A DNA stretch of 19,616 nt from Limivivens faecihominis (GTDB taxonomy: Bacteria; Bacillota; Clostridia; Lachnospirales; Lachnospiraceae): contig NZ_JAJEPR010000049.1 in the NCBI RefSeq assembly GCF_020686945.1, positions 1 through 19,616 of the forward strand, read 5' to 3'. How positions within the stretch are numbered: the stretch's first letter is position 1; every line of letters starts with the position of its first letter. Positions 1-7,051 of this stretch are shown here, one piece after another. The notes beneath the pieces were generated by a model. It did no database searches. It was not told where the DNA came from and saw nothing but the letters and a program-made list of their open reading frames with translations. Position numbers and translations under genes: made by a program.

Positions 1-204
1 CATAAATCACTATTTTGTTAGCTGAAATATTGAATTTTTAAGGTACGAATCCCATTTTAGGTATGGGAAGTCTTAGTTATTAAATGAGTGAGGGTATATA
101 ATAATGATAAATTGTAAATGTGACGTAAAAAGAGTCATGTTTATAAAAAGATGTTAGCAGATTAGTACGTTTTGGAGTTGATTTATGATAAATGGGGAAA
201 GTTT
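1..204. other. AT-rich leader before the MazG-like gene
   Basis: No gene is visible in this stretch. It is AT-rich, with a short imperfect hairpin around 50-69 (CCCAT/ATGGG). A weak promoter-like pair (GTGACG near 120, TATAAA near 142) lies ahead of the first gene, but it is too poor to call. Confidence 0.3.
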
Positions 205-525
205 ATGAAGAAAAAAACAATAGAGCGTATTCGCAAATTTACAGAAGAGCGGGATTGGGATCAATTTCATAGTCCAGCAAATCTTGCAAAATCGATTGTG
301 ATTGAGGCAGCAGAGTTGTTGGAGTGTTTTCAATGGAGTGATACAAAGTATGATCTGCAGCATATAAAAGAAGAACTGGCAGATGTACTTGTTTATTCAC
401 AAAATCTTCTGGACAAATTGGAACTTGATGCTGATGAAATCGTGAATATGAAGATGAAACAGAATGAAGCAAAGTACCCGGTAGATAAAGCAAAAGGAAA
501 TGCGGCGAAATATACTGAACTATAG
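205..525 (+). CDS. MazG-like nucleotide pyrophosphohydrolase
   Basis: This 106-residue all-alpha protein of the MazG/RS21-C6 (dCTPase-like) type should hydrolyse nucleoside triphosphates to the monophosphate and pyrophosphate in the cytosol, as a house-cleaning or nucleotide-pool enzyme. The metal-binding pattern EXXE...EXXD is visible: EAAELLE at about residues 31-37 and EELADVL at about 55-61. The length matches the short single-domain members. A TTG at 172 in the same frame would add 11 residues. ATG 205 is preferred because family members start with this MKKKTIERIRKFTEERDW-type segment and a GGGGAAAG sits just upstream. It lies outside the 16.4-kb element, alone, with no clear terminator after it. 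The exact substrate is not shown by the sequence. Confidence 0.8.
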   Translation: MKKKTIERIRKFTEERDWDQFHSPANLAKSIVIEAAELLECFQWSDTKYDLQHIKEELADVLVYSQNLLDKLELDADEIVNMKMKQNEAKYPVDKAKGNAAKYTEL

Positions 526-662
526 TTAATGCGAAAGATGATGTGTTTGAGCAGATGCTGTTATGTAAAAATAAACAAAGTTATGCCAGAAAGCAAAAAT
601 TTACAAAGGCTTACAAAGCCCGAAATACCAAGAAAAACTAAGAAATGCGAGGTTATGCAACA

Positions 663-710
663 ATGATAAAAGTGCTTTTTATCTGCCACGGCAGGATTTA
701 CCGTTCGTGA
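663..710 (+). pseudogene. N-terminal remnant of a low-molecular-weight protein tyrosine phosphatase
   Basis: Fifteen codons (MIKVLFICHGRIYRS, then TGA) match the conserved start of LMW-PTPs, including a complete CX5R(S/T) phosphate loop (CHGRIYRS; the family form is CHGNICRS). Nothing phosphatase-like follows in any frame. A GAGG ribosome site lies about 8 bases upstream. The abrupt loss of homology just after the P-loop suggests the 5' end of an LMW-PTP gene cut by integration of a mobile element, making this an attachment-site scar. The match is short, so I call it a remnant rather than a gene. Confidence 0.5.
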
Positions 711-849
711 GAAAAAGTCTTAAATCGTCTTAAATACTTCTATAAATAGCATTTCTTGTGTTTAATTCTCAATTTTACCAATGATTTACCAATATTTCTG
801 GAGAGTCAGACTTGCAGAAACAAAAAACCAGAATGAGGAGATTAAAAAT

Positions 850-1227
850 ATGAGCAAATTGAAACGAAGAATAACGGAAAACGGAATTGATTATATCCTT
901 GTTGGAGATTACTACATCCCTGACTTGAAACTGCCGGAGGAACACCGCCCCATCGAAAAGTACGGACGGATGCACCGGGAATATTTAAGAGAAGTCCACC
1001 CAGCCAGATTTAACACATTGATACTGACCGGAGAATTGTGGACATATCTTGCAGACCTGAACGAACAGGCACAGAAGCGGTTAGATACCATCATGGAGTA
1101 GATGAAAGCTGCTGAGGGTGTGACAGAGGAATTAAAGAGTATCTGTCAGATGGAATGGGTGCAGCGTTGCAATAACATTCACAATAGGGCAGAAGAAATT
1201 GTTTTACATGAGATGATTTATTCATAA
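850..1227 (+). pseudogene. tnpV: TnpV-family transposon protein interrupted by an amber codon
   Basis: The frame reads as a TnpV protein, the small Tn4451/Tn4453-associated protein whose role is uncertain. ATG 850 follows GAGGAG at a good distance; in-frame codons further upstream look non-coding. The frame is open to an amber TAG at 1099-1101 (83 residues) and then continues in the same frame, starting MKAAEGVTEELKS and ending HEMIYS, to TAA at 1225-1227. The post-stop part has the expected TnpV C-terminus, so the intact protein would be 125 residues, and a single CAG-to-TAG change (Gln to stop) explains the break. The gene lies outside the right-to-left limits of the 16.4-kb element, so it belongs to the older flanking mobile DNA. 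Confidence 0.72.
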
Positions 1228-1268
1228 CGGTATGGTAGAATAATTATCGCAAATTGATATCTATTCAA

Positions 1269-1304
1269 CTCAACGTTGAGACTCCCTTCAACGCTTAGTA
1301 TGTT
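1269..1304 (+). promoter_or_regulatory. Promoter with palindrome ahead of the split XRE gene
   Basis: TTGAGA (1276-1281) and TATGTT (1299-1304) form a promoter with a 17-bp spacer. A perfect 12-bp palindrome CTCAACGTTGAG (1269-1280) overlaps the -35 box, as expected for an operator of an autoregulating HTH protein. Regulation itself is inference. Confidence 0.4.
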
Positions 1305-1364
1305 CTAAATAAATTCTCTTTTTGATATACTGAGGTCAAATATAGTATAAAGGAGATTTGTTTT

Positions 1365-1502
1365 ATGGATCAGAAAAAAATAGGTGCATTTATTGCACAG
1401 TGTAGAAAAGAAAAAAGTCTAACACAAATACAGCTTGCCGAACTTTTAGACATTACCAATCAGGCAGTTTCTAAATGGGAAAATGGAGTTTCCCATAGTT
1501 AA
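1365..1502 (+). pseudogene. 5' fragment of an XRE-family regulator, split by the mobile element
   Basis: ATG 1365 follows AAGGAG and encodes a cro/C1-type HTH: residues 1-41 run from MDQKKIGAF through AVSKWENG, the standard end of helix 3-4 of HTH_3 domains. The true gene stops being itself at about 1486, where element DNA begins; the last four codons (VSHS) and TAA 1500-1502 are element sequence. The missing C-terminal part is found 16.4 kb away at 17896-18508. If translated, this fragment would be a 45-residue DNA-binding domain without the membrane part. DNA binding is possible but would be uncoupled from the rest of the protein. Confidence 0.85.
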
Positions 1503-1507
1503 AGATA
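1488..1507 (+). repeat. Left terminal inverted repeat of the element
   Basis: GTTTCCCATAGTTAAAGATA matches the reverse complement of 17873-17892 at 17 of 20 positions. It starts one base inside the GG core (1485-1486). With the host flank it also forms a local dyad, GGGAAA (1477-1482) and TTTCCC (1489-1494), centred on the core, as expected of a serine recombinase site. Confidence 0.75.
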
Positions 1508-1524
1508 CCACACCAAATATGATG

Positions 1525-1540
1525 AACCCACGCTTATACA
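1525..1540 (+). repeat. 16-bp motif shared with the recombinase promoter
   Basis: AACCCACGCTTATACA is the exact reverse complement of 16185-16200, just before the recombinase gene; its core CCCACGCTTA also occurs at 16151-16160. Three copies in 16.4 kb, one at the element end and two framing the recombinase promoter, suggest a binding site for the recombinase or an accessory protein. Confidence 0.6.
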
Positions 1541-1562
1541 CTACCAGCTATAATAAACCGCA

Positions 1563-1600
1563 AGGACAGCAATTTGATGATACTGCTGTCCTTTCTTTTA
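1563..1600 (+). terminator. Rho-independent terminator at the left end
   Basis: A perfect 9-bp stem, AGGACAGCA (1563-1571) with TGCTGTCCT (1584-1592), is followed by TTCTTTTAT. It would stop transcription coming from the split XRE promoter, or across the circle junction, before the cargo. Confidence 0.75.
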
Positions 1601-1656
1601 TAAAATTGCAGTACACATAAAAAAGCTGTAAAATGATAAATATATTTGTCCTTGTA

Positions 1657-1685
1657 ACAATTCTCGGACATTTGCCTGTTATACT
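1657..1685 (+). promoter_or_regulatory. Response-regulator box and promoter for the two-component operon
   Basis: ACAATT (1657) and ACATTT (1668) lie 11 bp apart, then exactly 6 bp to a -10 TATACT (1680-1685); no good -35 is present. The same arrangement precedes both transporter units, pointing to activation by the neighbouring OmpR-family regulator and to autoregulation. Confidence 0.6.
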
Positions 1686-1713
1686 ATCTGCAAAAAGCAA
1701 AGGAAGTGAGGAT

Positions 1714-2406
1714 ATGAAGCGGATTTTAATTGTCGAGGACGACAGTTTTTTGAATAAGATGTTAGACTATAACCTGACCGCAGACGGCTACGGCGTGACT
1801 TCTGCCCTAAATGCCAGAACCGCAGCCGACGCCATCCGCCAGCGGGAATTTGATTTAGTGCTGTTGGACATCAACCTGCCGGACGGCAACGGTTTTGAGC
1901 TGTGCAAACTGATAAAGCCCCAGCACCCGGACACCATCGTGATTTTCCTGACCGCCAACGATCAGGAGAGCGACCAGATACGGGGTTATGAGGTGGGCGC
2001 GGTGGACTACATCACAAAGCCCTTTGTGATCGGGGCCTTGCAGCGAAAAATCAAAGCTATGTTCGCCATGCTGGAACACCACAAACCGGCCAAGGACATT
2101 TACGACGACGGGCGGCTGTTTCTGGACTTCTCGGAGCAGACGGCTTCCTTAAACGGCAAGCCCCTGACCCTATCCCCGATGGAGTATAAAATGCTGAACC
2201 TGTTCCGCAAAAATCCCCGGCAAGTGCTGACCCGTGGGCAGCTTTTGGAAAAGCTGTGGGATATAGACGAAAGGTTTGTGGACGAACACACCCTGACAAC
2301 CTCCATCAGCCGGATTCGCAGCAAGATTGAAGCCGACGGCGGCGCGCCCTACATCAAGACCGTTTACGGCATGGGCTATCAATGGACGGGGGGCGAGGCA
2401 AAATGA
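1714..2406 (+). CDS. OmpR-family response regulator
   Basis: This 230-residue protein has a receiver domain (about 1-115) with acidic pocket E8/D9/D10, phospho-acceptor D52 (LLDINLPDGNG), T80 and K102 (TKPF). A winged-helix DNA-binding domain follows (about 130-226) and ends IKTVYGMGYQW, the PhoB/OmpR signature. It should be phosphorylated by the kinase next door and bind the 11-bp-spaced direct repeats found upstream of itself and of both transporter units. ATG 1714 follows GGAAGTGAGG; earlier in-frame codons lie across the promoter. The stop overlaps the kinase start (ATGA), showing one operon. It resembles VanR/BceR-type regulators; the inducer is not evident from sequence. Confidence 0.92.
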   Translation: MKRILIVEDDSFLNKMLDYNLTADGYGVTSALNARTAADAIRQREFDLVLLDINLPDGNGFELCKLIKPQHPDTIVIFLTANDQESDQIRGYEVGAVDYITKPFVIGALQRKIKAMFAMLEHHKPAKDIYDDGRLFLDFSEQTASLNGKPLTLSPMEYKMLNLFRKNPRQVLTRGQLLEKLWDIDERFVDEHTLTTSISRIRSKIEADGGAPYIKTVYGMGYQWTGGEAK

Positions 2407-3434
2407 AGTTTCAAAACCTATCGGTAAAGCGGCTGTTTGGCCGGGTGGCAATAGGACTTGTCCTTTCCATGTCCGGGATCACCATAGCCCTGTTTCTTGT
2501 GACAAAACAGACGGCGGTGCTGCTGACAGGCGGGGCGCTGCTGCTGTGCGCTCTTGTGGGGATTTTTGTACTGACGCAGGCGTTTGGAAAGCGGCTGTCG
2601 CAGTTTACCGCTGACCTGTGCCAGACCTTAGACCACATGATCGCCGGGAATGAAGCGCCCCAGCGCCCGGAGGACAGCGAAACCCAGCTTGCCAGAATCG
2701 GACACCGGCTGGCAAGGCTTTACCAGATCATGCAGGAGAACCGCCGCCGGGTGGACGAGGAACGGCAGGAGTTACAGACCCTTGTATCAGATATTTCCCA
2801 TCAGGTGAAAACGCCGGTGAGCAATCTGAAAATGGCGACGGACACCCTGCTGGAAAAGCCCATGACCGAGGCGGAGCGCACCGACTTTATCCGGGGAATC
2901 CGCAGCCAGACGGATAAGCTGGACTTTCTCTTTCAGGCCCTTGTGAAAACCTCACGGCTGGAAACGGGCGTGATCCAGTTGGATAAGAAGCCGGGCCGCC
3001 TCTTTGATACCGTGGCGCAGGCCATGAGTGGGATCGTGTATGCAGCGGAGAAAAAGGAAATCGCCGTGTCCGTGGACTGCCCGGAGGATTTGGCCTTTTC
3101 TCATGACAGCAAGTGGACATCCGAAGCCCTCTTTAACCTGCTGGACAATGCGGTGAAGTACACCCCGGCAGGCGGGAAAATCGCTGTGTCGGTGGTGCTG
3201 TGGGAAATGTATGTGGAGATCAAAGTGACCGACACCGGCAAGGGCATTTCCGAAAGCAATCAGGCCGCCATCTTCCGGCGCTTCTATCGTGAGGAAGAAG
3301 TACACGAACAGCAGGGCGTGGGCATTGGCCTGTATCTGGCCCGCGAGATCGTAACGCGGCAGGGTGGCTATATCAAAGTGGTTTCGGAGCCGGGCAAGGG
3401 TTCAGAATTTTCCATTATGCTGCCTACAAAATAA
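2403..3434 (+). CDS. Intramembrane-sensing type histidine kinase
   Basis: This 343-residue kinase has two membrane helices (about 13-33 and 38-60) joined by only a few residues (KQT). It therefore lacks an outside sensor domain, as in BceS-type kinases that take their signal from an ABC transporter. A linker (about 65-125) follows, then the H-box DISHQVKTPVSNL (His133 phosphorylated), N-box NLLDNAVKYT, G1 DTGKGI and G2 GVGIGLYLA of the ATPase domain. ATG 2403 overlaps the regulator stop (ATGA), implying translational coupling. The gene ends before a GC-rich terminator. It probably phosphorylates the upstream regulator; coupling to the permeases encoded next is inferred from architecture. Confidence 0.9.
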   Translation: MKFQNLSVKRLFGRVAIGLVLSMSGITIALFLVTKQTAVLLTGGALLLCALVGIFVLTQAFGKRLSQFTADLCQTLDHMIAGNEAPQRPEDSETQLARIGHRLARLYQIMQENRRRVDEERQELQTLVSDISHQVKTPVSNLKMATDTLLEKPMTEAERTDFIRGIRSQTDKLDFLFQALVKTSRLETGVIQLDKKPGRLFDTVAQAMSGIVYAAEKKEIAVSVDCPEDLAFSHDSKWTSEALFNLLDNAVKYTPAGGKIAVSVVLWEMYVEIKVTDTGKGISESNQAAIFRRFYREEEVHEQQGVGIGLYLAREIVTRQGGYIKVVSEPGKGSEFSIMLPTK

Positions 3435-3438
3435 ATCG

Positions 3439-3479
3439 CGGCGGACGGCCATTCCCGGCTGCCCGCCGTAAATTTTTTT
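3439..3479 (+). terminator. Terminator after the two-component operon
   Basis: The arms CGGCGG (3439-3444) and CCGCCG (3463-3468), with a GC-rich inner part, are followed by a run of seven T (3473-3479). It separates the kinase from permease 1. Confidence 0.7.
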
Positions 3480-3580
3480 GAAATGTCCGAGCGTTGTAAC
3501 ATTTCACCCCGATTTTCAATGAAATTTTTTAGCCGCTGTAACATTTCGCGGACATTTGGGTTTTACAATGGCCTTATCAA
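3475..3580 (+). repeat. 106-bp regulatory direct repeat, copy 1
   Basis: Matches 5979-6084 with three substitutions (3492, 3531 and 3570) and no gap. It holds an inverted regulator box (GAAATGTCCGAG onward) and a direct box with promoter. With copy 2 it flanks permease 1. Confidence 0.9.
3541..3569 (+). promoter_or_regulatory. Response-regulator box and promoter for permease 1
   Basis: ACATTT at 3541 and at 3552 (11 bp apart) is followed 6 bp later by the -10 TACAAT (3564-3569). The geometry is identical to 1657-1685 and 6045-6073. GTAACATTT at 3496-3504 may be a further site. Confidence 0.6.
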
Positions 3581-3599
3581 ATATGGAGGTGATACAACT

Positions 3600-5975
3600 A
3601 TGACATGGCCTTTTGAGAACGATACAAGCGCCATTACAAAAAAGTTGGCAAAACGAAACTTAAAAGCAGATAAAAGTAGAAACATCCTCATTATCATTAC
3701 GATTGCCTTAGCTACCTGCTTGATAATGACAACGACCTTGTATTTTTTTGCTTCGCAGCGAAAATCATTAAATGATGCAGCTGGGCGTTATCAAGCAATT
3801 ATCAATGAAGTCGATAATGATACCATTACAAAATTAGTAAATGACAGTAGGGTTCAAGTGGGTGTAAGTCATTTATTGGGTTTAGTATCTTATGGGGACT
3901 ACAAATTAACCGTCCGTTCAATGGATGAAACACTAATGAAATTAGCAAAATATCCTGATTTGGAGGGGGAATTGCCCAAATCTACAAATGAAATTGCTAT
4001 CACAAAGGCGTTTCTTGATAGAGCTGGATTGTCCAAATCCGTGGGCGATATTATATCGTTAAATCTGGGAGATGGAGAAAAAGATTATACCTTATGTGGT
4101 ATTTTGCCTGTCGAAAATTCAAATTATTCCGTATTCGTGTCGCAGTCCTATATTGAAAACAAGCTCAGCGAACCGGCATACTCCGCTTATATCCGTTTGA
4201 ATGAATCTGATGGTTGGTCTAAGGCTGCTATACAAGCTGAATTATCAACATTGTGCAGAGAATTGAAAATACAGCCGGAGCAAATGCAGTTTTCAACATA
4301 TTATTTTTCTCTCATTGAACAGAGAAGCAGTCAATATATCACTGTAATAGCATTTATCAGTCTTATTATCGCTTTGGCGTGTACCCTTGTTATTTACAGT
4401 CTGTTCTATGTGTCCATAGCCAGAAAAACAAAAGAATATGGAAAACTGCGGACAATAGGGGCAACTGGAAAACAGATGAAAAGAATCGTTTTTAGAGAGG
4501 GATTTCATCTTTCCAAAATTGGTATTCCGATTGGAATATTAGCCGGTGCAATAGCGGGATATGTCCTTGTCCCGCAAGGCTGGAACACTTTAATGGTATT
4601 TGTAATTGCCGCTGTCACAGCTCTGTTTGTGTATTTATGCGTTATGATTGCTGTAATTAAGCCAGCCAAGATTGCTGCTCATGTTACGCCTATTGAAGCA
4701 GTCCGTTATATGGCGAGCAATAATGATGTAATGTCCAACAGTACAAAAGTGTTACATCGTTCTCTATCCGCAAAAAACTTAGCTTTTCTTAATTTTGCAA
4801 GGAACAGAAAGAAAACCGCCTTAACGATTCTGTCGTTAGGGGTATGTGGAATTTTGCTGATGGCAAGCTCTGCATATTTTAATTCCATTGATCCTTTAGC
4901 GATGGCGCGTAGGAGTTTTCCTTACGGAGAAATTCGCCTTGAATTAGGCGATTACGGGCCACAGGCACATAACAGCGAACAATATTCAGAACTCCAAAAA
5001 TCGAATCTGCTTACAGAAGATTTTAGAGAATCCATTTTGGACATAGATGGTGTGGAAGAAATAAAAGAATACCAAGGCACCGTTTTGAATGTTCGTATGC
5101 CAACGGGAGATATTGAACCGATTGTTTCAGACGCATATACACGAAGCTCTCAAAAATTGATTGAGCAATATTTGATTGATGGTACAGCAGATTTGCAGGA
5201 ACTACTTAAAAACAATGGCATTATTATTGAAAATGGCCCACAGTGGAAAGAAACTTTTGGGTGGGATGCAGCGATTGGGGACGAACTTCTGATTGAAGTT
5301 GGCGGACAAACATTGGAAGTAAAAGTAATGGGAATTGTGGACGCTAATATCCCGTATGGCGGATATGATACGCTATTTATTCCTTTAGAAATGCTGTCAA
5401 AGATCGTTCCTATTGAAAACCTCAATTATCAATTTATTGTAGATACAGATGACAGTAAATGGGCAGCCGCAAAAGATGAAATCCAAAAGATAATTCCACC
5501 GACTTCCAGCCTCTATGTTAGTACCTTGAATGATTGGGTAGAGGCATACAACGAAAAACTATTGAACTATCGTATGCCAGTCTACATTTTTGTTATGTTT
5601 ATCGGGGTTTTTGGCATTATCAATCTGCTAAACACACTGATAACAAACATCTTGACCCGGAAGCGAGAACTGGGTGTTTTGCAAGCGGTTGGTTTGAGCA
5701 GTAAACAGCTTTCAAAAATGTTATTGATAGAGGGCTTGTTCTATACATTAGGGGTGCTTCTTCTTTCCATATCATGCGGAACTCTTATCGGGTATCTTCT
5801 CTGCACCGTCTTTAGTGCAATGAGTATTTTTGGAAAAGTAAGCTATCATTTTCCGACAGTTGAAATGTTCAGTTATTTTATACTGATGCTTGCCGTCCAA
5901 ATGCTTTTCTCGTATTTGGCAATTCGGCAGATAAAAAAACAATCTCTGGTAGATCAAATACGGGAATTGTCATAA
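3600..5975 (+). CDS. FtsX-type ABC transporter permease 1
   Basis: This 791-residue membrane protein has eight likely helices in two similar halves. One helix lies at about 28-50, a large outside domain at about 55-240, an FtsX block of three helices (about 245-275, 305-325, 331-352), another helix at about 405-427, a second outside domain at about 430-655, and a second FtsX block (about 660-683, 711-738, 757-776). Each FtsX block has the cytoplasmic coupling stretch (GKLRTIGATGKQ; LGVLQAVGLSSKQ). ATG 3600 follows GGAGGTGAT. Its first 18 residues (MTWPFENDTSAITKKLAK) are identical to permease 2, so the two are paralogues. The gene is more AT-rich than its neighbours, has its own promoter and is bracketed by 106-bp repeats. 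No ATPase is adjacent, so it probably uses the one at 6372. Confidence 0.88.
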   Translation: MTWPFENDTSAITKKLAKRNLKADKSRNILIIITIALATCLIMTTTLYFFASQRKSLNDAAGRYQAIINEVDNDTITKLVNDSRVQVGVSHLLGLVSYGDYKLTVRSMDETLMKLAKYPDLEGELPKSTNEIAITKAFLDRAGLSKSVGDIISLNLGDGEKDYTLCGILPVENSNYSVFVSQSYIENKLSEPAYSAYIRLNESDGWSKAAIQAELSTLCRELKIQPEQMQFSTYYFSLIEQRSSQYITVIAFISLIIALACTLVIYSLFYVSIARKTKEYGKLRTIGATGKQMKRIVFREGFHLSKIGIPIGILAGAIAGYVLVPQGWNTLMVFVIAAVTALFVYLCVMIAVIKPAKIAAHVTPIEAVRYMASNNDVMSNSTKVLHRSLSAKNLAFLNFARNRKKTALTILSLGVCGILLMASSAYFNSIDPLAMARRSFPYGEIRLELGDYGPQAHNSEQYSELQKSNLLTEDFRESILDIDGVEEIKEYQGTVLNVRMPTGDIEPIVSDAYTRSSQKLIEQYLIDGTADLQELLKNNGIIIENGPQWKETFGWDAAIGDELLIEVGGQTLEVKVMGIVDANIPYGGYDTLFIPLEMLSKIVPIENLNYQFIVDTDDSKWAAAKDEIQKIIPPTSSLYVSTLNDWVEAYNEKLLNYRMPVYIFVMFIGVFGIINLLNTLITNILTRKRELGVLQAVGLSSKQLSKMLLIEGLFYTLGVLLLSISCGTLIGYLLCTVFSAMSIFGKVSYHFPTVEMFSYFILMLAVQMLFSYLAIRQIKKQSLVDQIRELS

Positions 5976-5978
5976 GAA

Positions 5979-6084
5979 TTTTTGAAATGTCCGAGTGTTG
6001 TAACATTTCACCCCGATTTTCAATGAAATTTTTTGGCCGCTGTAACATTTCGCGGACATTTGGGTTTTACAATAGCCTTATCAA
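5979..6084 (+). repeat. 106-bp regulatory direct repeat, copy 2
   Basis: Second copy of 3475-3580 (103 of 106 identical), starting right after permease 1 and ending about 20 bases before the next gene. It supplies the promoter for the small membrane protein-ATPase-permease 2 operon. Confidence 0.9.
6045..6073 (+). promoter_or_regulatory. Response-regulator box and promoter for the ATPase/permease 2 operon
   Basis: ACATTT at 6045 and 6056 with the -10 TACAAT at 6068-6073 (6 bp gap). Same geometry as the other two boxes of the module. Confidence 0.6.
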
Positions 6085-6105
6085 CAAAAGCGAGGAGGCG
6101 ACGCA

Positions 6106-6366
6106 ATGGAACTGACCCCGACATTGATTTTGAATCTGGCGCTGCTGATCGTCCCGCCCGCTGTCCTTGTGCTGGTGTTCCGGCAATGGCTGGCCCGGCA
6201 CATCCGCTGGACGGTTGCCTTGACTGCTCTCTGTGATGTTCTCCTGTTTTGGGATGAACTGTTCTACTATGAGAGCTTCGGCCTGTTCGCTGGGCTGATT
6301 CTGGTACAGTTGGCGGCCACCGGCGCGGCAGCGTTCCACATTTACAACAAACAAAGAAAGGATTGA
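6106..6366 (+). CDS. Small membrane protein of the ABC transporter operon
   Basis: An 86-residue hydrophobic protein that I do not recognise as a named family. It has three probable membrane segments (about 6-25, 33-50 and 58-78) and a short charged tail (NKQRKD). ATG 6106 follows GAGGAGGCG. Its stop lies five bases before the ATPase start, so the two are made from one transcript. Being placed between the regulated promoter and the ATPase, it may be an accessory subunit or a signal relay of the transporter; this is inference. It has no signal-peptide cleavage site or catalytic motif that I can see. Confidence 0.7.
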   Translation: MELTPTLILNLALLIVPPAVLVLVFRQWLARHIRWTVALTALCDVLLFWDELFYYESFGLFAGLILVQLAATGAAAFHIYNKQRKD

Positions 6367-6371
6367 ATTTT

Positions 6372-7037
6372 ATGAGCATTTTACAGACTATCGACCTGAA
6401 AAAGTATTACGGCACAGAGCCGAACATCACCCGCGCCCTTGACGGCGTGAACTTCTCCGTAAATGACGGCGAGTTTGTGGCCGTTGTGGGAACCTCCGGC
6501 AGCGGCAAGTCTACCCTGCTTCACATGATGGGCGGGCTGGACACCCCTACTTCCGGCAATGTGATTGTCCGGGACAAAGAGCTGTCGAAAATGAACGACG
6601 AACAGCTTACCATCTTCCGCCGCCGCAACATCGGTTTTATCTTCCAGAACTATAACCTTGTTCCCATTCTGAATGTGTATGAGAACATTGTCCTGCCGGT
6701 GGAGCTGGACGGGGACACGGTGGATCAGAAGTTTTTGGACGAGATCGTTCACCTGCTGGGACTGGAAGATAAACTGAAAAATATGCCGAACAATCTTTCC
6801 GGCGGACAGCAGCAGCGTGTGGCGATTGCCCGCGCCCTGATTACCAAACCGGCTATTGTGCTGGCCGACGAGCCGACTGGCAACCTTGACAGCAAGACCA
6901 GCGCCGAGGTGCTGGGGCTTATCAAGCGTACCAGTGCGGAGTTCCGGCAAACTGTTGTGATGATTACCCACAACAACGACATTGCCCGCCTTGCAGATCG
7001 GATTGTCCGCATTGAGGATGGCAAGATTGTGGAATAA
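6372..7037 (+). CDS. ABC transporter ATP-binding protein (MacB/LolD/BceA type)
   Basis: A 221-residue nucleotide-binding subunit. Visible motifs are Walker A GTSGSGKST (about 40-48), a Q-loop in FIFQNYNLVP, the signature LSGGQQQRVAIARAL, Walker B AIVLADEPTGNLD and the switch histidine in MITHNN. The length and the EPTGNLD form are typical of the MacB/LolD/BceA group that pairs with FtsX-type permeases. ATG 6372 follows AAAGGA; a TTG at 6363 in frame overlaps the previous stop and is less likely. It should power permease 2 (14 bases downstream) and, as the only ATPase in the module, probably permease 1 too. Export or removal of a membrane-active peptide is the likely role by analogy. Confidence 0.92.
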   Translation: MSILQTIDLKKYYGTEPNITRALDGVNFSVNDGEFVAVVGTSGSGKSTLLHMMGGLDTPTSGNVIVRDKELSKMNDEQLTIFRRRNIGFIFQNYNLVPILNVYENIVLPVELDGDTVDQKFLDEIVHLLGLEDKLKNMPNNLSGGQQQRVAIARALITKPAIVLADEPTGNLDSKTSAEVLGLIKRTSAEFRQTVVMITHNNDIARLADRIVRIEDGKIVE

Positions 7038-7051
7038 GGAGGTGGCAGGCT

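Noticed and set aside
1633..1713. Longer N-terminus of the response regulator from 1633
   Set aside because: It would translate across the promoter and regulator box. ATG 1714 has a ribosome site and begins at the normal receiver-domain start.
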